A model generated the notes under the pieces. That model was given only the letters and a program-made list of their open reading frames with translations, did no database searches and was not told where the DNA came from. Shown here piece by piece: positions 26,401 to 35,340 of a DNA stretch of 64,000 nucleotides. The stretch's first letter is position 1, and every line of letters starts with the position of its first letter. The stretch is from Ancrocorticia sp047602305 (lineage in GTDB: Bacteria > Actinomycetota > Actinomycetes > Actinomycetales > Actinomycetaceae): contig JASGHO010000001.1 of assembly GCA_047602305.1 (NCBI GenBank), positions 1,302,001 to 1,366,000 on the forward strand. The letters are read 5' to 3'. Made by a program: the position numbers and the translations under genes.

Positions 26401-27245
26401 GCAAGGTCATCAAGGCGTTGCCGAAGCCGCGGCTGAACGACGACGAAGAGGCCGCCGCCGAGGCCCGCAAGCAGCTGACCGCCGCCCGCAAGGAACTCAA
26501 GGCCGTGATGACGCTGCAACGTTCGCGCTTGTACGAGGCGATGTGTCTCGCTCGCACGTGGCCCGCGAAGGATTGGCAGGAGTTCCTGTTGCGCCACCCC
26601 CTCATGTCCCAGCTCATCCCGCGGCTCATCTGGCAGGAACTCGCGGCGGATGGGTCGATGCGCCAGTTCCGCCCCACGGAGGACGGCGAGTTGCTGGATA
26701 TCAACGACGACGCCGTCGCACTGGCCGCGGATTCTCGGGTCCAGTTGGCGCACCGCATCGATCTGAGCGAGGACGAGGCGCAAGCCTGGGTGGAGAGTCT
26801 GTCGGACTACGAGGTGGTTCCGCTCTTTGATCAGCTGGGTGCCGAGCTGCCCTCCGAGGTGCCGTCCGACCTGTCGTCCTTGGACACAAGTGCGGTGGCG
26901 TTTGAGGAGCTAGCCGGTCACATCACCGATTCCTTCTCCTTCCGTGGTGTCGCCACGAAACGCGGGTATCTTCGCGGTTCTGCCGAGGACGGCGGCTGGT
27001 TTAGCGAATACACCAAGGAGTTCTCGGCGGCAGGTATTACGGCGGTTCTGGAGTTCACGGGTGCTTTCCTCCCGGAGGAGAACATTCCGTGCGCCACGAG
27101 AAGCCTGTACTTCAGGCGCGGCATGCGGCGGATTCCATTGAAGGCTGTTCCTCCGCGACTGCTCGCCGAGTGCCATGCAGATTATGCGGCTGTTGCGGCC
27201 CTCGGCCCCTACGACCCGGATTACGAGAAGAACACGAGGTACTAA
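23406..27245 (+). CDS. DUF4132 protein, YehI/MolR-like
   Basis: 1279 residues, close to the 1200 of E. coli YehI. The N-terminal 1000 residues are helical-repeat-like with low-complexity breaks near 370-400 and 650. The C-terminal DUF4132 domain is recognised by RGWSTEELADRTIPTAGF (about 960) and the segment DWQEFLLRHPLMSQLIPRLI (about 1055), followed by the usual mixed beta part. No transmembrane segment, no nucleotide motif. In E. coli yehI lies near yehLMPQ, the same set as the next four genes here. The gap to the MoxR gene is 31 bp. Role unknown; a structural or substrate-binding partner of the AAA+ machine is inferred. Confidence 0.82.
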   Translation: MGILDKLFGKGKQVQRDALAEALWPVSAISPEMYGRMVGWVRSGDGPEILLELERQPNSALANVLASPAHLGYFHVDQATADVWERIAYSREKVRLARHRYYASNPDPAELIRFAKLLIPLASAVGTIDRRVDGVPAWVTVLLNDVACTMIEDPSVGLDRTTFSEIRNNLEKGLRFLPHWQPGYIPSLLIEDGMAPEEAASAAILAFCQSGNAYSYAQLDPHHLPGLDGLLAQWGHHLLPEQAARLGADGRTLLMARAAKHADVAEGISRVVAAFAVDTAKGPRNAAFQALERLSEQTLDAVLIPVLVKTAPSKSKELVKHLGRNESTVPLLDRALEAGAKIAAGVEQATQLRHALESTDTSPAVPTSATDPSADVLIASDPGPTSSNHASLIPLPPFEPIPDVRLGEQTMAELRQWTASEIERYSDPESDWQRERVKRARSYRDSHFRAFIAVANGEGSRYEALSEHNTYTLRRAVPSLNLIHVLRLRLASSDPHLDWSLHSGTGRDVDFRAIEDAVRTAGAAADQTRGGITEDQLLSYARNWPAEYSWAWFSQRLPVLRQWLSGGPEEMSRALTILKEFPSLPESLAPLVAEIALSQSKTLRPLAQAALANHPSALSLAIHGLEDGRGEIRTAAASWIARQLARKATSGSASEGEGPTNGGGAVVELSSGINALQAALKKERREGPKAAILSALEQLGIDISANLAPEVLLAEAHKGLKAKPPAALAWFDLDALPSVHWADGSAVDPAILRWWTILAHKLKNPDGSGLLDRYLSLLDSQDAAKIGRFILSIWVARDTRHPSEEECHEYGERNGPIRWQSAQDYYQRSLKHSDAAWAEWARAQADLSLEHYIHEQYRVKQAEYLGSATPDKGLLALTTRMPGIELANEVQAYIRANGARRTQIEALVHALFANGDPAALQLLLSISRRFKQATVQAKAKELVERLAELRGWSTEELADRTIPTAGFSDDRLLHLSFGEREFIGRVNAKYGIELCNPEGKVIKALPKPRLNDDEEAAAEARKQLTAARKELKAVMTLQRSRLYEAMCLARTWPAKDWQEFLLRHPLMSQLIPRLIWQELAADGSMRQFRPTEDGELLDINDDAVALAADSRVQLAHRIDLSEDEAQAWVESLSDYEVVPLFDQLGAELPSEVPSDLSSLDTSAVAFEELAGHITDSFSFRGVATKRGYLRGSAEDGGWFSEYTKEFSAAGITAVLEFTGAFLPEENIPCATRSLYFRRGMRRIPLKAVPPRLLAECHADYAAVAALGPYDPDYEKNTRY

Positions 27246-27276
27246 CGGTGTCGGAATCAAGTGAATCGAGAGTTTC

Positions 27277-28392
27277 GTGAATACTGACAGTGCTTTTCAG
27301 ACGCCACTCACCGAGGGACAACTCCGCGTTCCGGCAGAGGAACGTTACGCGGCTGAACTGGAGTACCTGGCCGAATGGGATCGCGCCCAGGGTAACGAGT
27401 TGCCGCCGGGCTGGCTCAGGTCACCGCGTGCGGTACGCAGGTTTATCGTGGGCGACGACTCCGTCACGCGCAAGTTCTACGGTGACGACCCGCTGGTGGA
27501 CCGCGCGATAGTCTCTCTGTTGGGGCGCCAGGGATTGATGCTGGTGGGCGAGCCGGGCACCGCGAAGTCCATGCTCTCGGAACTGCTGGCGGCCGCCATT
27601 TCAGGAAGCTCAAACCTGACAATTCAAGGTTCGGCGGGAACCACCGAGGACCACATTCGTTACTCGTGGAACTACGCCTTACTCATCGCTGAGGGGCCGA
27701 GCGAGCGGTCTCTCGTGCCCTCCCCCATTCATCAAGCCATGCAGTCCGGTCGGATTGTGCGCTTTGAGGAGATCACGCGTTGTCCGCCGGAAATCCAGGA
27801 CACGATGGTCTCGATTCTGTCCGAGAAGCAGCTGATGATCCCTGAGCTGGGCGGCGAAACTCGAGTTTCGGCACGGCCCGGTTTCAACGTCATTGCCACG
27901 GCGAATCTGCGTGATCGTGGTGTCCACGAGATGTCCGCTGCCCTCAAGCGGCGCTTCAACTTCGAGACGGTGCGGCCCATTCGGGATCGCCGCTTCGAAG
28001 CCGAACTCATCGGCCGCACGTTGGAGAGCGAGCTGGGCCCGGAGCGTCCTCCTCTGGCTCCTGACGTCATGGACGTACTAGTGACAGCCTTTGCGGATCT
28101 CCGAACCGGCCACACCGCCGCAGGCACTCCAGTTAAGCGTCCGGAGGCAGTCATGTCCACCGCTGAGGCGGTGAACGTTGCGGTGGCGGCGTCGATGTCC
28201 GCGAGGTACTTGGGCGATGGCAGGGTTGGTGCCGGGGAGGTCGCACAACAGATTGTCGGCATCGCACTGAAGGGCTCCGAGGAGGACGCCCGCCTCATGC
28301 GCCACTACATTGACAACGTGGTGCGCGAGCGTGCCCGCTCCAGCAAGCACTGGCGCGAATTCTTCAAGGCTTCGGAAGAGCTGTGGAACTAG
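27277..28392 (+). CDS. MoxR-family AAA+ ATPase, YehL subfamily
   Basis: 371 residues (E. coli YehL 362). GTG start at 27277, weak GAGAG site upstream. Walker A is GEPGTAKS (91-98). Walker B reads IVRFEEITR (160-168), with Glu-Glu instead of Asp-Glu, as I recall for YehL-type members. Sensor 1 is ATANLRDRG, the arginine finger region ALKRRF. MoxR ATPases work with VWA proteins to remodel or activate other proteins; the VWA partner is the gene at 31097. The stop overlaps the next frame by 10 bp. It is the motor of the cluster. Confidence 0.9.
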   Translation: MNTDSAFQTPLTEGQLRVPAEERYAAELEYLAEWDRAQGNELPPGWLRSPRAVRRFIVGDDSVTRKFYGDDPLVDRAIVSLLGRQGLMLVGEPGTAKSMLSELLAAAISGSSNLTIQGSAGTTEDHIRYSWNYALLIAEGPSERSLVPSPIHQAMQSGRIVRFEEITRCPPEIQDTMVSILSEKQLMIPELGGETRVSARPGFNVIATANLRDRGVHEMSAALKRRFNFETVRPIRDRRFEAELIGRTLESELGPERPPLAPDVMDVLVTAFADLRTGHTAAGTPVKRPEAVMSTAEAVNVAVAASMSARYLGDGRVGAGEVAQQIVGIALKGSEEDARLMRHYIDNVVRERARSSKHWREFFKASEELWN

Positions 28393-31100
28393 GGAGGCTC
28401 GATGAGCGCACAGCGCGCGGGCTGGAGTCGCTGGAAAAGTGGCGCCGGGATGGCATCTACTTCGTGCCAATTCGGCATCATTCGCCAGGCTGCGCGAGGG
28501 CGTTGATGTCGCTGTTGGAAGAGGTCACCCCAAGCACGGTCCTCATCGAGGGGCCGCGCGAGTACGCCGCATTGCTCCCCGCTCTGGCTGATGAACAGAC
28601 ACGTCCGCCCATCGCGGTGCTCTCCCTGCACGCGAACGCCTCCGGGTTCTATCCCTTGGCAGAGTTCTCTCCCGAGTGGGTTGCGCTTCGCTGGGCGGCG
28701 GCGAATAATGCCACGGTCGATTTCATTGACCAGTCATGGGCCGACCGCTCCCACCCTGACGATCCCGGCGCAGCCATTCGCACCATGCAACGCGAGCACT
28801 ACTTGGCGCAGAGTGACTCCCTTGGAACGCTGGCGGCACGGATGGGGTGCCGCGACTACAACGAATTGTGGGAACACCTGTTTGAGGTACGAGAGTCCAT
28901 GCCGCATGGCAAGCACAACCGGCAGAACACCTCCCGTGGGGAGAATCCATCGGCAATCGTTTCTCCGAATGCCCACTCACAGACAAAGAGCGAGCTGGAT
29001 GAGAGTAGCCGGGGAACCGATTGGCGTGAGTTCTTCGCCGAGGTGTTCGTGTGGTGTGCAATGTCGCGAGTGGATGTGGAGCGCGAAACTCTGGACGCCG
29101 ACGGTACACACAGCCGTGAGTCAGTCATGTCCGCGATGATTCGGCGCCATTGGGATACGTCTGAGACACACGCGGACGTGCGTAGTGTTGGCACGAAGGA
29201 GCACCTCGGCGTTCGTGAACTCGGAGCTAACAAACTCGCCGGGTCCAAACCCAACGAGGCCGAACTCGGCGGAACCTCTCCGGGCCCGATCGTCGTCGTT
29301 ACCGGAGGCTTCCACACGTTGGCCTTGCTGGAGTCTCTCGACGGGACGCCCGAGGGAGAATGGATCAACACCTGCGATCCCACCCACCTCGACCCGGCCT
29401 ACCCAGCCTGGCTGATCCGCTACGACCTGGAACGCTTGGATGAGTTGAGCGGCTACGGGGCGGGCATGCCGTCGCCCGGCTTCTGGCAGCGTGTATGGAA
29501 CGCCGGTGAGTGCGAGCCACGCCAGCTGGTGGTAGAGATCTTGCTGGATGTGGCCACGGAGCTGCGCACCGCAGGTGAACAGTTGAGCACGGCCGAGGTG
29601 GCGGCAGCGGCTGACCAGACATTGCGCCTCATGGACCTGCGGGGGCGCCCACGCCCCGGTCGCACCGATCTACTGGATGCCATGCAGAGTTGCTTCGTGC
29701 GCGAGGAAAACAGCGGTGCCCTTGCAGGTGCCGTTGCCAAGGTGTTTGCCAGCCGAATCCTGGGAGAACTGCCTCCCGGGCTCGCCTCGCCTCCCCTGGT
29801 GGCGGAGGTGCGAAACGTAGCAAGGGCACTACGCTTCCGAGTCGAGGACAGCGCACCCAGGGCGGTCAACCTCGACACCTCCCGCAAGCCCTCCCACGTT
29901 CGGCGGCGCGAGTTTCTCGCACGAATGCGTTTCATCGGCTCAGGTTTCAGCCGCCAGATCAGCGGCGCCAACCTGCTCACCGGCAGCGGCATGGGACAGC
30001 TCTTCGAGAACTGGGAGTATGCCTGGACTCCGGCAACGGAGGCGAGGCTCATAGAGCTGAGCCTGCTCGGAGCCACGCTGGACGAGATAGTAGCGGCACA
30101 ACTACGCCGCCGCTTCGAGGAACCCGGAGATGCCGCCACCGTGGCGAAGCTCCTCACGGAACTTGCAGTGATGGGAGAAACCGACCTCATCCCAGCGGTC
30201 ATCGCACAGTTGGAGAAGCTACTGGACGAGCATTCGTCACTCCAGAAGATCATCACCGCCCTGGCCACCATCAACATGCTGATGACGGAGAGCGGACGAG
30301 TCAACATTGCGGACCAACAGCCAGCACTGCGGCGACTGCTGGAGGTGGGATTGGCCGCCGTCGCCTATCATCTGGGAACGCTGGAGTTGGTGGCCGACGA
30401 CGCCGTCGCCCCCGCCTGTTCCGCCGTTCTGGCGTTGCGGGATCTGTTGAACGCGCTCGAGAGAGCAGACGCGCACAGCACTCCCACTCCCACTCCCACT
30501 CCCACTCCCACTCCCACTCCCACTCCCACTCCCACTCCCACTCCCAACGGTATCGTCCCACCCGATTCCGCCCCATCTCCCACCTTCACTTCTCCCCTCG
30601 ACACATCTGCTCCCCGTCGCGAACTGGCGCGGTTGCTCACGTCAGACACACCGGCACGGTTGCACGGCGTACTGGTGGGCATGGCGTGGACGGACGGCAG
30701 CATCGCCGAGGACGATCTGACTCGGCGCATCCGCGCCGTTCTCCATCCCGGCGCGGATCCGGATGTCACTTCCGGTTTCGTCCTCGGCTTGTTGGAGGCA
30801 GCCCCGGATCTTGCGCAGCATTCGGACGCCTTTCTGGAATCCCTAAACTCCAGAATCTCCGAGTTCGACAACGCCGCGTTCCTTCGCGTCCTCCCCGATC
30901 TCCGCCAGGCTTTCACGTGGCTGCGTCCGCTCGAGACGGCCAAGCTCGCAAGGTCGGTCGCGGCGCTGGTCGGAACCGCTGCGACAGATCTGGACGTGGT
31001 GTTTAACCTGGACCCGGCACTGGTGAACCAGGCGCACCGCATCGAGCGTGACCTCCTCGCCTCACTGGCCCGAGACGGATTCGGAGGGAGGACACCATGA
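28383..31100 (+). CDS. DUF5682 protein, YehM-like
   Basis: 905 residues. GTG start at 28383 overlaps the MoxR stop by 10 bp. The DUF5682 hallmark IRHHSPGCARAL appears at about 24-35, and EGPREYAALLPAL soon after. The first start must lie upstream of it, which supports the GTG. Homologous genes follow yehL in E. coli (YehM, about 760 residues). Extra length here comes partly from a Thr-Pro tract (about 700-722) coded by an 11-copy hexanucleotide repeat that separates two helical domains. No membrane segments. The stop overlaps the VWA gene by 4 bp. Biochemical role unknown. Confidence 0.85.
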   Translation: MELGRLDERTARGLESLEKWRRDGIYFVPIRHHSPGCARALMSLLEEVTPSTVLIEGPREYAALLPALADEQTRPPIAVLSLHANASGFYPLAEFSPEWVALRWAAANNATVDFIDQSWADRSHPDDPGAAIRTMQREHYLAQSDSLGTLAARMGCRDYNELWEHLFEVRESMPHGKHNRQNTSRGENPSAIVSPNAHSQTKSELDESSRGTDWREFFAEVFVWCAMSRVDVERETLDADGTHSRESVMSAMIRRHWDTSETHADVRSVGTKEHLGVRELGANKLAGSKPNEAELGGTSPGPIVVVTGGFHTLALLESLDGTPEGEWINTCDPTHLDPAYPAWLIRYDLERLDELSGYGAGMPSPGFWQRVWNAGECEPRQLVVEILLDVATELRTAGEQLSTAEVAAAADQTLRLMDLRGRPRPGRTDLLDAMQSCFVREENSGALAGAVAKVFASRILGELPPGLASPPLVAEVRNVARALRFRVEDSAPRAVNLDTSRKPSHVRRREFLARMRFIGSGFSRQISGANLLTGSGMGQLFENWEYAWTPATEARLIELSLLGATLDEIVAAQLRRRFEEPGDAATVAKLLTELAVMGETDLIPAVIAQLEKLLDEHSSLQKIITALATINMLMTESGRVNIADQQPALRRLLEVGLAAVAYHLGTLELVADDAVAPACSAVLALRDLLNALERADAHSTPTPTPTPTPTPTPTPTPTPTPNGIVPPDSAPSPTFTSPLDTSAPRRELARLLTSDTPARLHGVLVGMAWTDGSIAEDDLTRRIRAVLHPGADPDVTSGFVLGLLEAAPDLAQHSDAFLESLNSRISEFDNAAFLRVLPDLRQAFTWLRPLETAKLARSVAALVGTAATDLDVVFNLDPALVNQAHRIERDLLASLARDGFGGRTP
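30481..30546 (+). repeat. Hexanucleotide tandem repeat (CTCCCA) x11 inside the DUF5682 gene
   Basis: Eleven exact copies code for a Thr-Pro dipeptide repeat. Copy-number change in steps of 6 keeps the frame and alters only linker length by two residues. No interruption is visible, so the array is probably young or unstable. Confidence 0.95.
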
Positions 31101-32248
31101 GCAACACCCCCGGCGAGAAAACTATGAATAACGATCCCGAACTCGCGCGCCGCTGGCGCCTAATCCTCGGCCGCTACGCGGAACAGACCCTTCCCGCGGG
31201 CTCAGCAGATAACGATCTGGAGGCCACCCTTTCCTTCCTCTATGACCGCGAATACGCCGAGCGCGGGCACCGGCATGCCTCCGGGAAAGGCGGCAACTTG
31301 GCCGCATCCGAGCTCACCGCCCTTCAGTGGCTGGGGAAGGCACGCCGCCTTTTCCCGCGTTCGACTCTGGAGCGAATGGAGCGCGACGCCATCACCCGCT
31401 ATGGCCTCGACGATCTGCTCGCGGACCCCACAGCGGTGGACTCCATTCACACCAGTCCCGATCTGGCAAAGGCGTTACTGCGAGCGAAAGGCAAACTTTC
31501 ACCCGCCACCGCCGACAGCGTCCGTGCCCTCATCAAGAAGGTCGTCGACGAGATAGTGGAGCGAATCCGCCCGCAGTTCACCACAGCTCTCACCGGGTCA
31601 CGAGTGCGCCACCAGCGCTCCCAGCACGCTTCACTGCGTAACCTTGACTGGCGCGGAACCATCGGCGCGAATCTCGCCCACGTCGATCCCGAAACCGGGA
31701 AGATGCTCATCGAGGAGGTCCGCTTCATGTCCCGCAAGCGGCGCCGCAATCTCGACTGGCAGGTCATCATTCTGGTGGATCAGTCGGGTTCGATGGCGGG
31801 CTCGGTACTACACAGTGCCATCTGCGCCGCAATCATGGCTGGATTGCCGGGCATCAGCGTGCGGCTGGTCCTCTTCGACACCTCGGTGGTGGACATGACG
31901 CATCTCGTTAGCGACCCGGTCGAGGTCCTCATGACGGCACAGCTGGGCGGCGGAACCAACATCGCACAAGCGATGGACTACGCCCGAAAGCTTGTGGAAC
32001 AGCCGACCCGCACCGTCGTCGCCCTCATCAGCGACTTCGAGGAGGGCGGCTCCGTTTCCGAACTGCTCTCGTCAACGCAGGCCCTCGCCGCCTCGGGTGT
32101 CCGGCTACTCGGCTTGGCTTCGCTCGACGACGACGGCGACCCCTGGTACGACCGCCAAATGGCCGCCCGGCTCGCCGCACGCGGAATGGACATCGCGGCC
32201 ATGACCCCAGATCGTTTCGCGGACTGGCTGGCGGAGGTGACGCAGTGA
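31097..32248 (+). CDS. VWA-domain protein, YehP/CoxE-like partner of MoxR
   Basis: 383 residues (E. coli YehP 378). ATG at 31097 overlaps the previous stop by 4 bp. The C-terminal half is a von Willebrand A domain with a complete metal site: DQSGS (Asp228, Ser230, Ser232), the threonine of GGGTNIAQ (about 286) and Asp313 of ISDFEEGG. The N-terminal half is helical with RVRHQRSQHASLRNLDWRGT, a conserved stretch of this family. VWA proteins of this kind bind the MoxR ATPase and present it to a target. Its stop overlaps the second SWIM gene by 4 bp. Confidence 0.9.
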   Translation: MSNTPGEKTMNNDPELARRWRLILGRYAEQTLPAGSADNDLEATLSFLYDREYAERGHRHASGKGGNLAASELTALQWLGKARRLFPRSTLERMERDAITRYGLDDLLADPTAVDSIHTSPDLAKALLRAKGKLSPATADSVRALIKKVVDEIVERIRPQFTTALTGSRVRHQRSQHASLRNLDWRGTIGANLAHVDPETGKMLIEEVRFMSRKRRRNLDWQVIILVDQSGSMAGSVLHSAICAAIMAGLPGISVRLVLFDTSVVDMTHLVSDPVEVLMTAQLGGGTNIAQAMDYARKLVEQPTRTVVALISDFEEGGSVSELLSSTQALAASGVRLLGLASLDDDGDPWYDRQMAARLAARGMDIAAMTPDRFADWLAEVTQ

Positions 32249-34464
32249 CTCGGGTCCCAGCCGCAGGGCAAGATCATGGCAAGAACGGGGCCCAGGCATC
32301 CTGGCTGACCAGCGTGGGAGAGGCAGTGCTCGTCGCCGCATCCAACCGGGGCACTTTCCGGCGGGCTGGCAAGCTGGCCGCATCCGGGACCACCGAGATG
32401 GTGAGTGGTGACGCAACGCAGGCGACCTTCGTCGTCGACGGAGCACGCGTGCAACTTTTCCCCGGCGGCCCGAACCAGGCGCGTTGCGACTGTCCGGTGG
32501 CGGCAACGTGCGTCCACATCATCTCGGCGTATGTGTGGGCGCGTGAGAACGACGCTGCCGTGGGCCAGCAGTCCGATACCGAGTCCGAGTCCAGCCAAAG
32601 CGAGTCGGGACCGTCCACAATGGGCCGGTCGGAGGCAGGCGATCAGATCCAGGCAGAAACCAGTCCGCACCCGGCTCCGAACAAGTCTGAGTCGCTGCCA
32701 AAGTCGGATCCACTCGCCGATGTTCTCGGATGGGATATAGCTGCGGCGAACAAGGCGGCAGGTATCGCGGCGGTGCGAGTGGTGGCAGCGGAAGCTCCGG
32801 TCACAGATGTGAGTGTTCTGGTGAGCGACGGCAGCCTCACGGTCTCCTGGCCATCGGCTGGGCTTAACGAAACCGGCTCCGATTCGGACTCACCCACGGT
32901 GGTCATCCTGCCCGGGCTCGGTCTGCCGGGGATGGTCGTCTCCGGTAGATACAGCGAGGCGCACACACGGGTATGGCGGTTGCGGGCACTGGTTGGCGTG
33001 TATACGGCGCACGGCCGCGAGTGGGAGTGGCCCGCCGAGGTGGCCACGAGTGATCGGGTGAGCCTATCGCAACGGCAGGTGGCTGCGGATGTCATCACCG
33101 CCAGTGATGCGCTGGTGGGTAGAGGAATTTCCCGTCTCGGCGGCGAGAGCATCCATGCGCTTTCGCGCTTGTCCGAGAGGGCCGCGCTGGAAGATCTGCG
33201 GTTGCTGGGGCGGCTCGGAGCAGCAACCGCAGCAAAGCTGCGGGCACTTCACGAACGCGATGACCACACAACGGAGTCGATGTGTCTGGCCGCGCTCGCG
33301 GAGGTCTGGGCGTTGGCTACTCTCATCCAACAAGCCGAAACGGAACTACCGCCACAGTTACTCGGAGGAAGATTCCGTGAAGGTGACAAGGCGAACCTCG
33401 GGCCACTTGTACCACTCGCGGCCCGCTGGTGGCATGGCTCGGATGGAAGTCGCGGCTTCAGCTGGTACGCACTCGACACCGCAAGTGGTGAGGTCGAAAG
33501 CGTGACAACCGGGCGCTCGGCCGGATCGGATCCTGGATTCCATGCAAGCTGGACCTCGCCGCTGGTGTGGGGCGCCTCGGGCCAGCGGCTCTGCGAGGGA
33601 ATCATACGGTTGTCCGGGGCCGAACGCCGAGAGGATGGCGCACTCGCAGCCACTGTCCGGACCCGGGTAGAGCGGGTGAGCCAATTCGGATGGCTCAATC
33701 TGGAGGATCTCGCGGCACAAGTCAATCAGTGCTCAAGCGGACTAGCGCGCACCGCATTCGGTACGGAGTCCGAACGCCTTCGGCTGGTGCTCCCACGCAA
33801 GCAGTTCGGGATGGGAGTGATCGAGGTAGATGAAGTCGCTCAGGAGCTACTCTGGTCCATCACCGATTCTTCAGGCATCACCTATCGGCTAGCTCTACCC
33901 GCAAACGAGAGCAATGCACGAAAGCTCTCATGGTTGGCCAGCAGCGGGAAGATACGGGCGATCACAATGCTGGGCAATCGACCAGAGGCGGCATTCGTCG
34001 CAGGCAAGGACGGTCTCGAGTTGATCTCGCTGACACTCACGCCACTCGACCACGGGAAGAAGGGCAACGAACTGTGGCGCAAACTCCTGGGCCGCAACAA
34101 GGAACGTGTTGCTCGCACACGAGAATCGACTGGCTTGCAGCGGCTGTTGCTGTCGGTACGAGACATTCTGGAGGCCATCGCATCCACAGGGACTCAGCTA
34201 CCCGAGCGCACACAGGAGACATTGCGGACAAGCATTCGAGAGCTCGATGATCTCGGGCTGTCCTCCCTGGCTGACGCGCTGCGCGAGCTAACCCACGGAC
34301 CAGGAGATGCAATACGAGCATCATCAGGAGAAGCGATACGAGCATCAGAAGGGACACCACACGTTGAACCGAAACAACCCGAGACCATGGGAGGGAAGCC
34401 TGATCCCGTCAAGGTTCTCTGGGCCGCGTTCATCCTCGGCCGCACAGAGACCTTGGCCGAGTAG
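32245..34464 (+). CDS. SWIM zinc-finger protein, YehQ-like
   Basis: 739 residues. GTG start overlapping the VWA stop (GTGA). The SWIM finger is near the N-terminus: Cys81, Cys83, Cys89, His91 (CxCx5CxH, CDCPVAATCVH). An acidic Ser/Glu-rich linker (about 108-150) follows, then a mixed domain that ends with ESTGLQRLLLSVRDILEAIA and a basic GRNKERVARTRES. The order MoxR-DUF5682-VWA-SWIM copies yehL-yehM-yehP-yehQ. It is the last gene of the plus-strand cluster; the glutamate permease gene converges 21 bp away with no clear terminator hairpin between them. Confidence 0.85.
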   Translation: MTRVPAAGQDHGKNGAQASWLTSVGEAVLVAASNRGTFRRAGKLAASGTTEMVSGDATQATFVVDGARVQLFPGGPNQARCDCPVAATCVHIISAYVWARENDAAVGQQSDTESESSQSESGPSTMGRSEAGDQIQAETSPHPAPNKSESLPKSDPLADVLGWDIAAANKAAGIAAVRVVAAEAPVTDVSVLVSDGSLTVSWPSAGLNETGSDSDSPTVVILPGLGLPGMVVSGRYSEAHTRVWRLRALVGVYTAHGREWEWPAEVATSDRVSLSQRQVAADVITASDALVGRGISRLGGESIHALSRLSERAALEDLRLLGRLGAATAAKLRALHERDDHTTESMCLAALAEVWALATLIQQAETELPPQLLGGRFREGDKANLGPLVPLAARWWHGSDGSRGFSWYALDTASGEVESVTTGRSAGSDPGFHASWTSPLVWGASGQRLCEGIIRLSGAERREDGALAATVRTRVERVSQFGWLNLEDLAAQVNQCSSGLARTAFGTESERLRLVLPRKQFGMGVIEVDEVAQELLWSITDSSGITYRLALPANESNARKLSWLASSGKIRAITMLGNRPEAAFVAGKDGLELISLTLTPLDHGKKGNELWRKLLGRNKERVARTRESTGLQRLLLSVRDILEAIASTGTQLPERTQETLRTSIRELDDLGLSSLADALRELTHGPGDAIRASSGEAIRASEGTPHVEPKQPETMGGKPDPVKVLWAAFILGRTETLAE

Positions 34465-34485
34465 ATGATTCCCGAGTCTCACCTC

Positions 34486-35340
34486 TTACATCGTCACCGC
34501 AGGAGCAACAGCCTTCCCCGCGTTGAGGTAGCGGCGGCGTTGACGCTTGGTCCACAGCTCTGCTGCCCGTGTGATCGCCAGATTCACCAGGATGAACACC
34601 ACGGTGACCGTGAGATAGGTCTGAATGAGGTGACCGGTGTTGGCCACCAGCACCTTGGCGCTGAACTGCAACTCCGAATAGGACACCACGTAGCCCAACG
34701 TGGTGTCCTTGATAAGAATGACCACCTGCGCCAGCAGCGAGGGCATGACCAGCCGAATTGCCTGGGGGAAGATGACGTTGAGATAGATCGTCCCCTTGGT
34801 CATGCCGATTGCCATCGCCGCTTCAGTCTGCCCCTTGGGCAGTGCCAAAACACCGGCGCGGAACACCTCCGCGATCGTCGCACCGGAACACAGCCCGATG
34901 GGGATGACAAGCTTCCAGTAGAGATCGGGATTGATCCCGTAGCGCGGCAACGCGATAAAGAAGATGTAAATGAGCAGCAGCAACGGGATCGAGCGGAAGA
35001 ACTCAATCACCCCAGTGCCAGTCCACCGCAACCAACGGTTCTCGCTCAGCCGGGCCAACGCCAACACGGCACCGAGTGGCAACGCAATTGCCGCCGAGGC
35101 GGCCGCTGCCAGCATGGTCTCACCAAGTCCGCCAAGCAAATACCGGATGATCGGCCACTGCCCCAGGGCCTCCCATTTCTCCGGTTTGAGCTGCCCATTA
35201 ACCCCAAACAAGTACACCGCGTATGCCAACACCGCCACGATGGCCGCAGCGGAGAGTACCGTGATAATGCGGATGCGGCGCTGGGCGCGCGGACCGGGCG
35301 CGTCGAAAAGAACCGCTTGGTTCGCCGTCGTCGTACTCAT
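34486..35340 (-). CDS. gluD: Amino-acid ABC transporter permease, GluD-like
   Basis: 284 residues with an N-terminal extra helix and the His/Glu/Gln-permease core. The EAA-type loop that docks on the ATPase reads VFRAGVLALPKGQTEAAMAIGM. Length and sequence pattern fit GluD of the Corynebacterium GluABCD glutamate importer; the exact substrate is inferred. It overlaps gluC by 4 bp and is the promoter-distal gene of the transporter set. It sits in the cytoplasmic membrane and forms the pore with GluC. Confidence 0.85.
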   Translation of the reverse strand: MSTTTANQAVLFDAPGPRAQRRIRIITVLSAAAIVAVLAYAVYLFGVNGQLKPEKWEALGQWPIIRYLLGGLGETMLAAAASAAIALPLGAVLALARLSENRWLRWTGTGVIEFFRSIPLLLLIYIFFIALPRYGINPDLYWKLVIPIGLCSGATIAEVFRAGVLALPKGQTEAAMAIGMTKGTIYLNVIFPQAIRLVMPSLLAQVVILIKDTTLGYVVSYSELQFSAKVLVANTGHLIQTYLTVTVVFILVNLAITRAAELWTKRQRRRYLNAGKAVAPAVTM

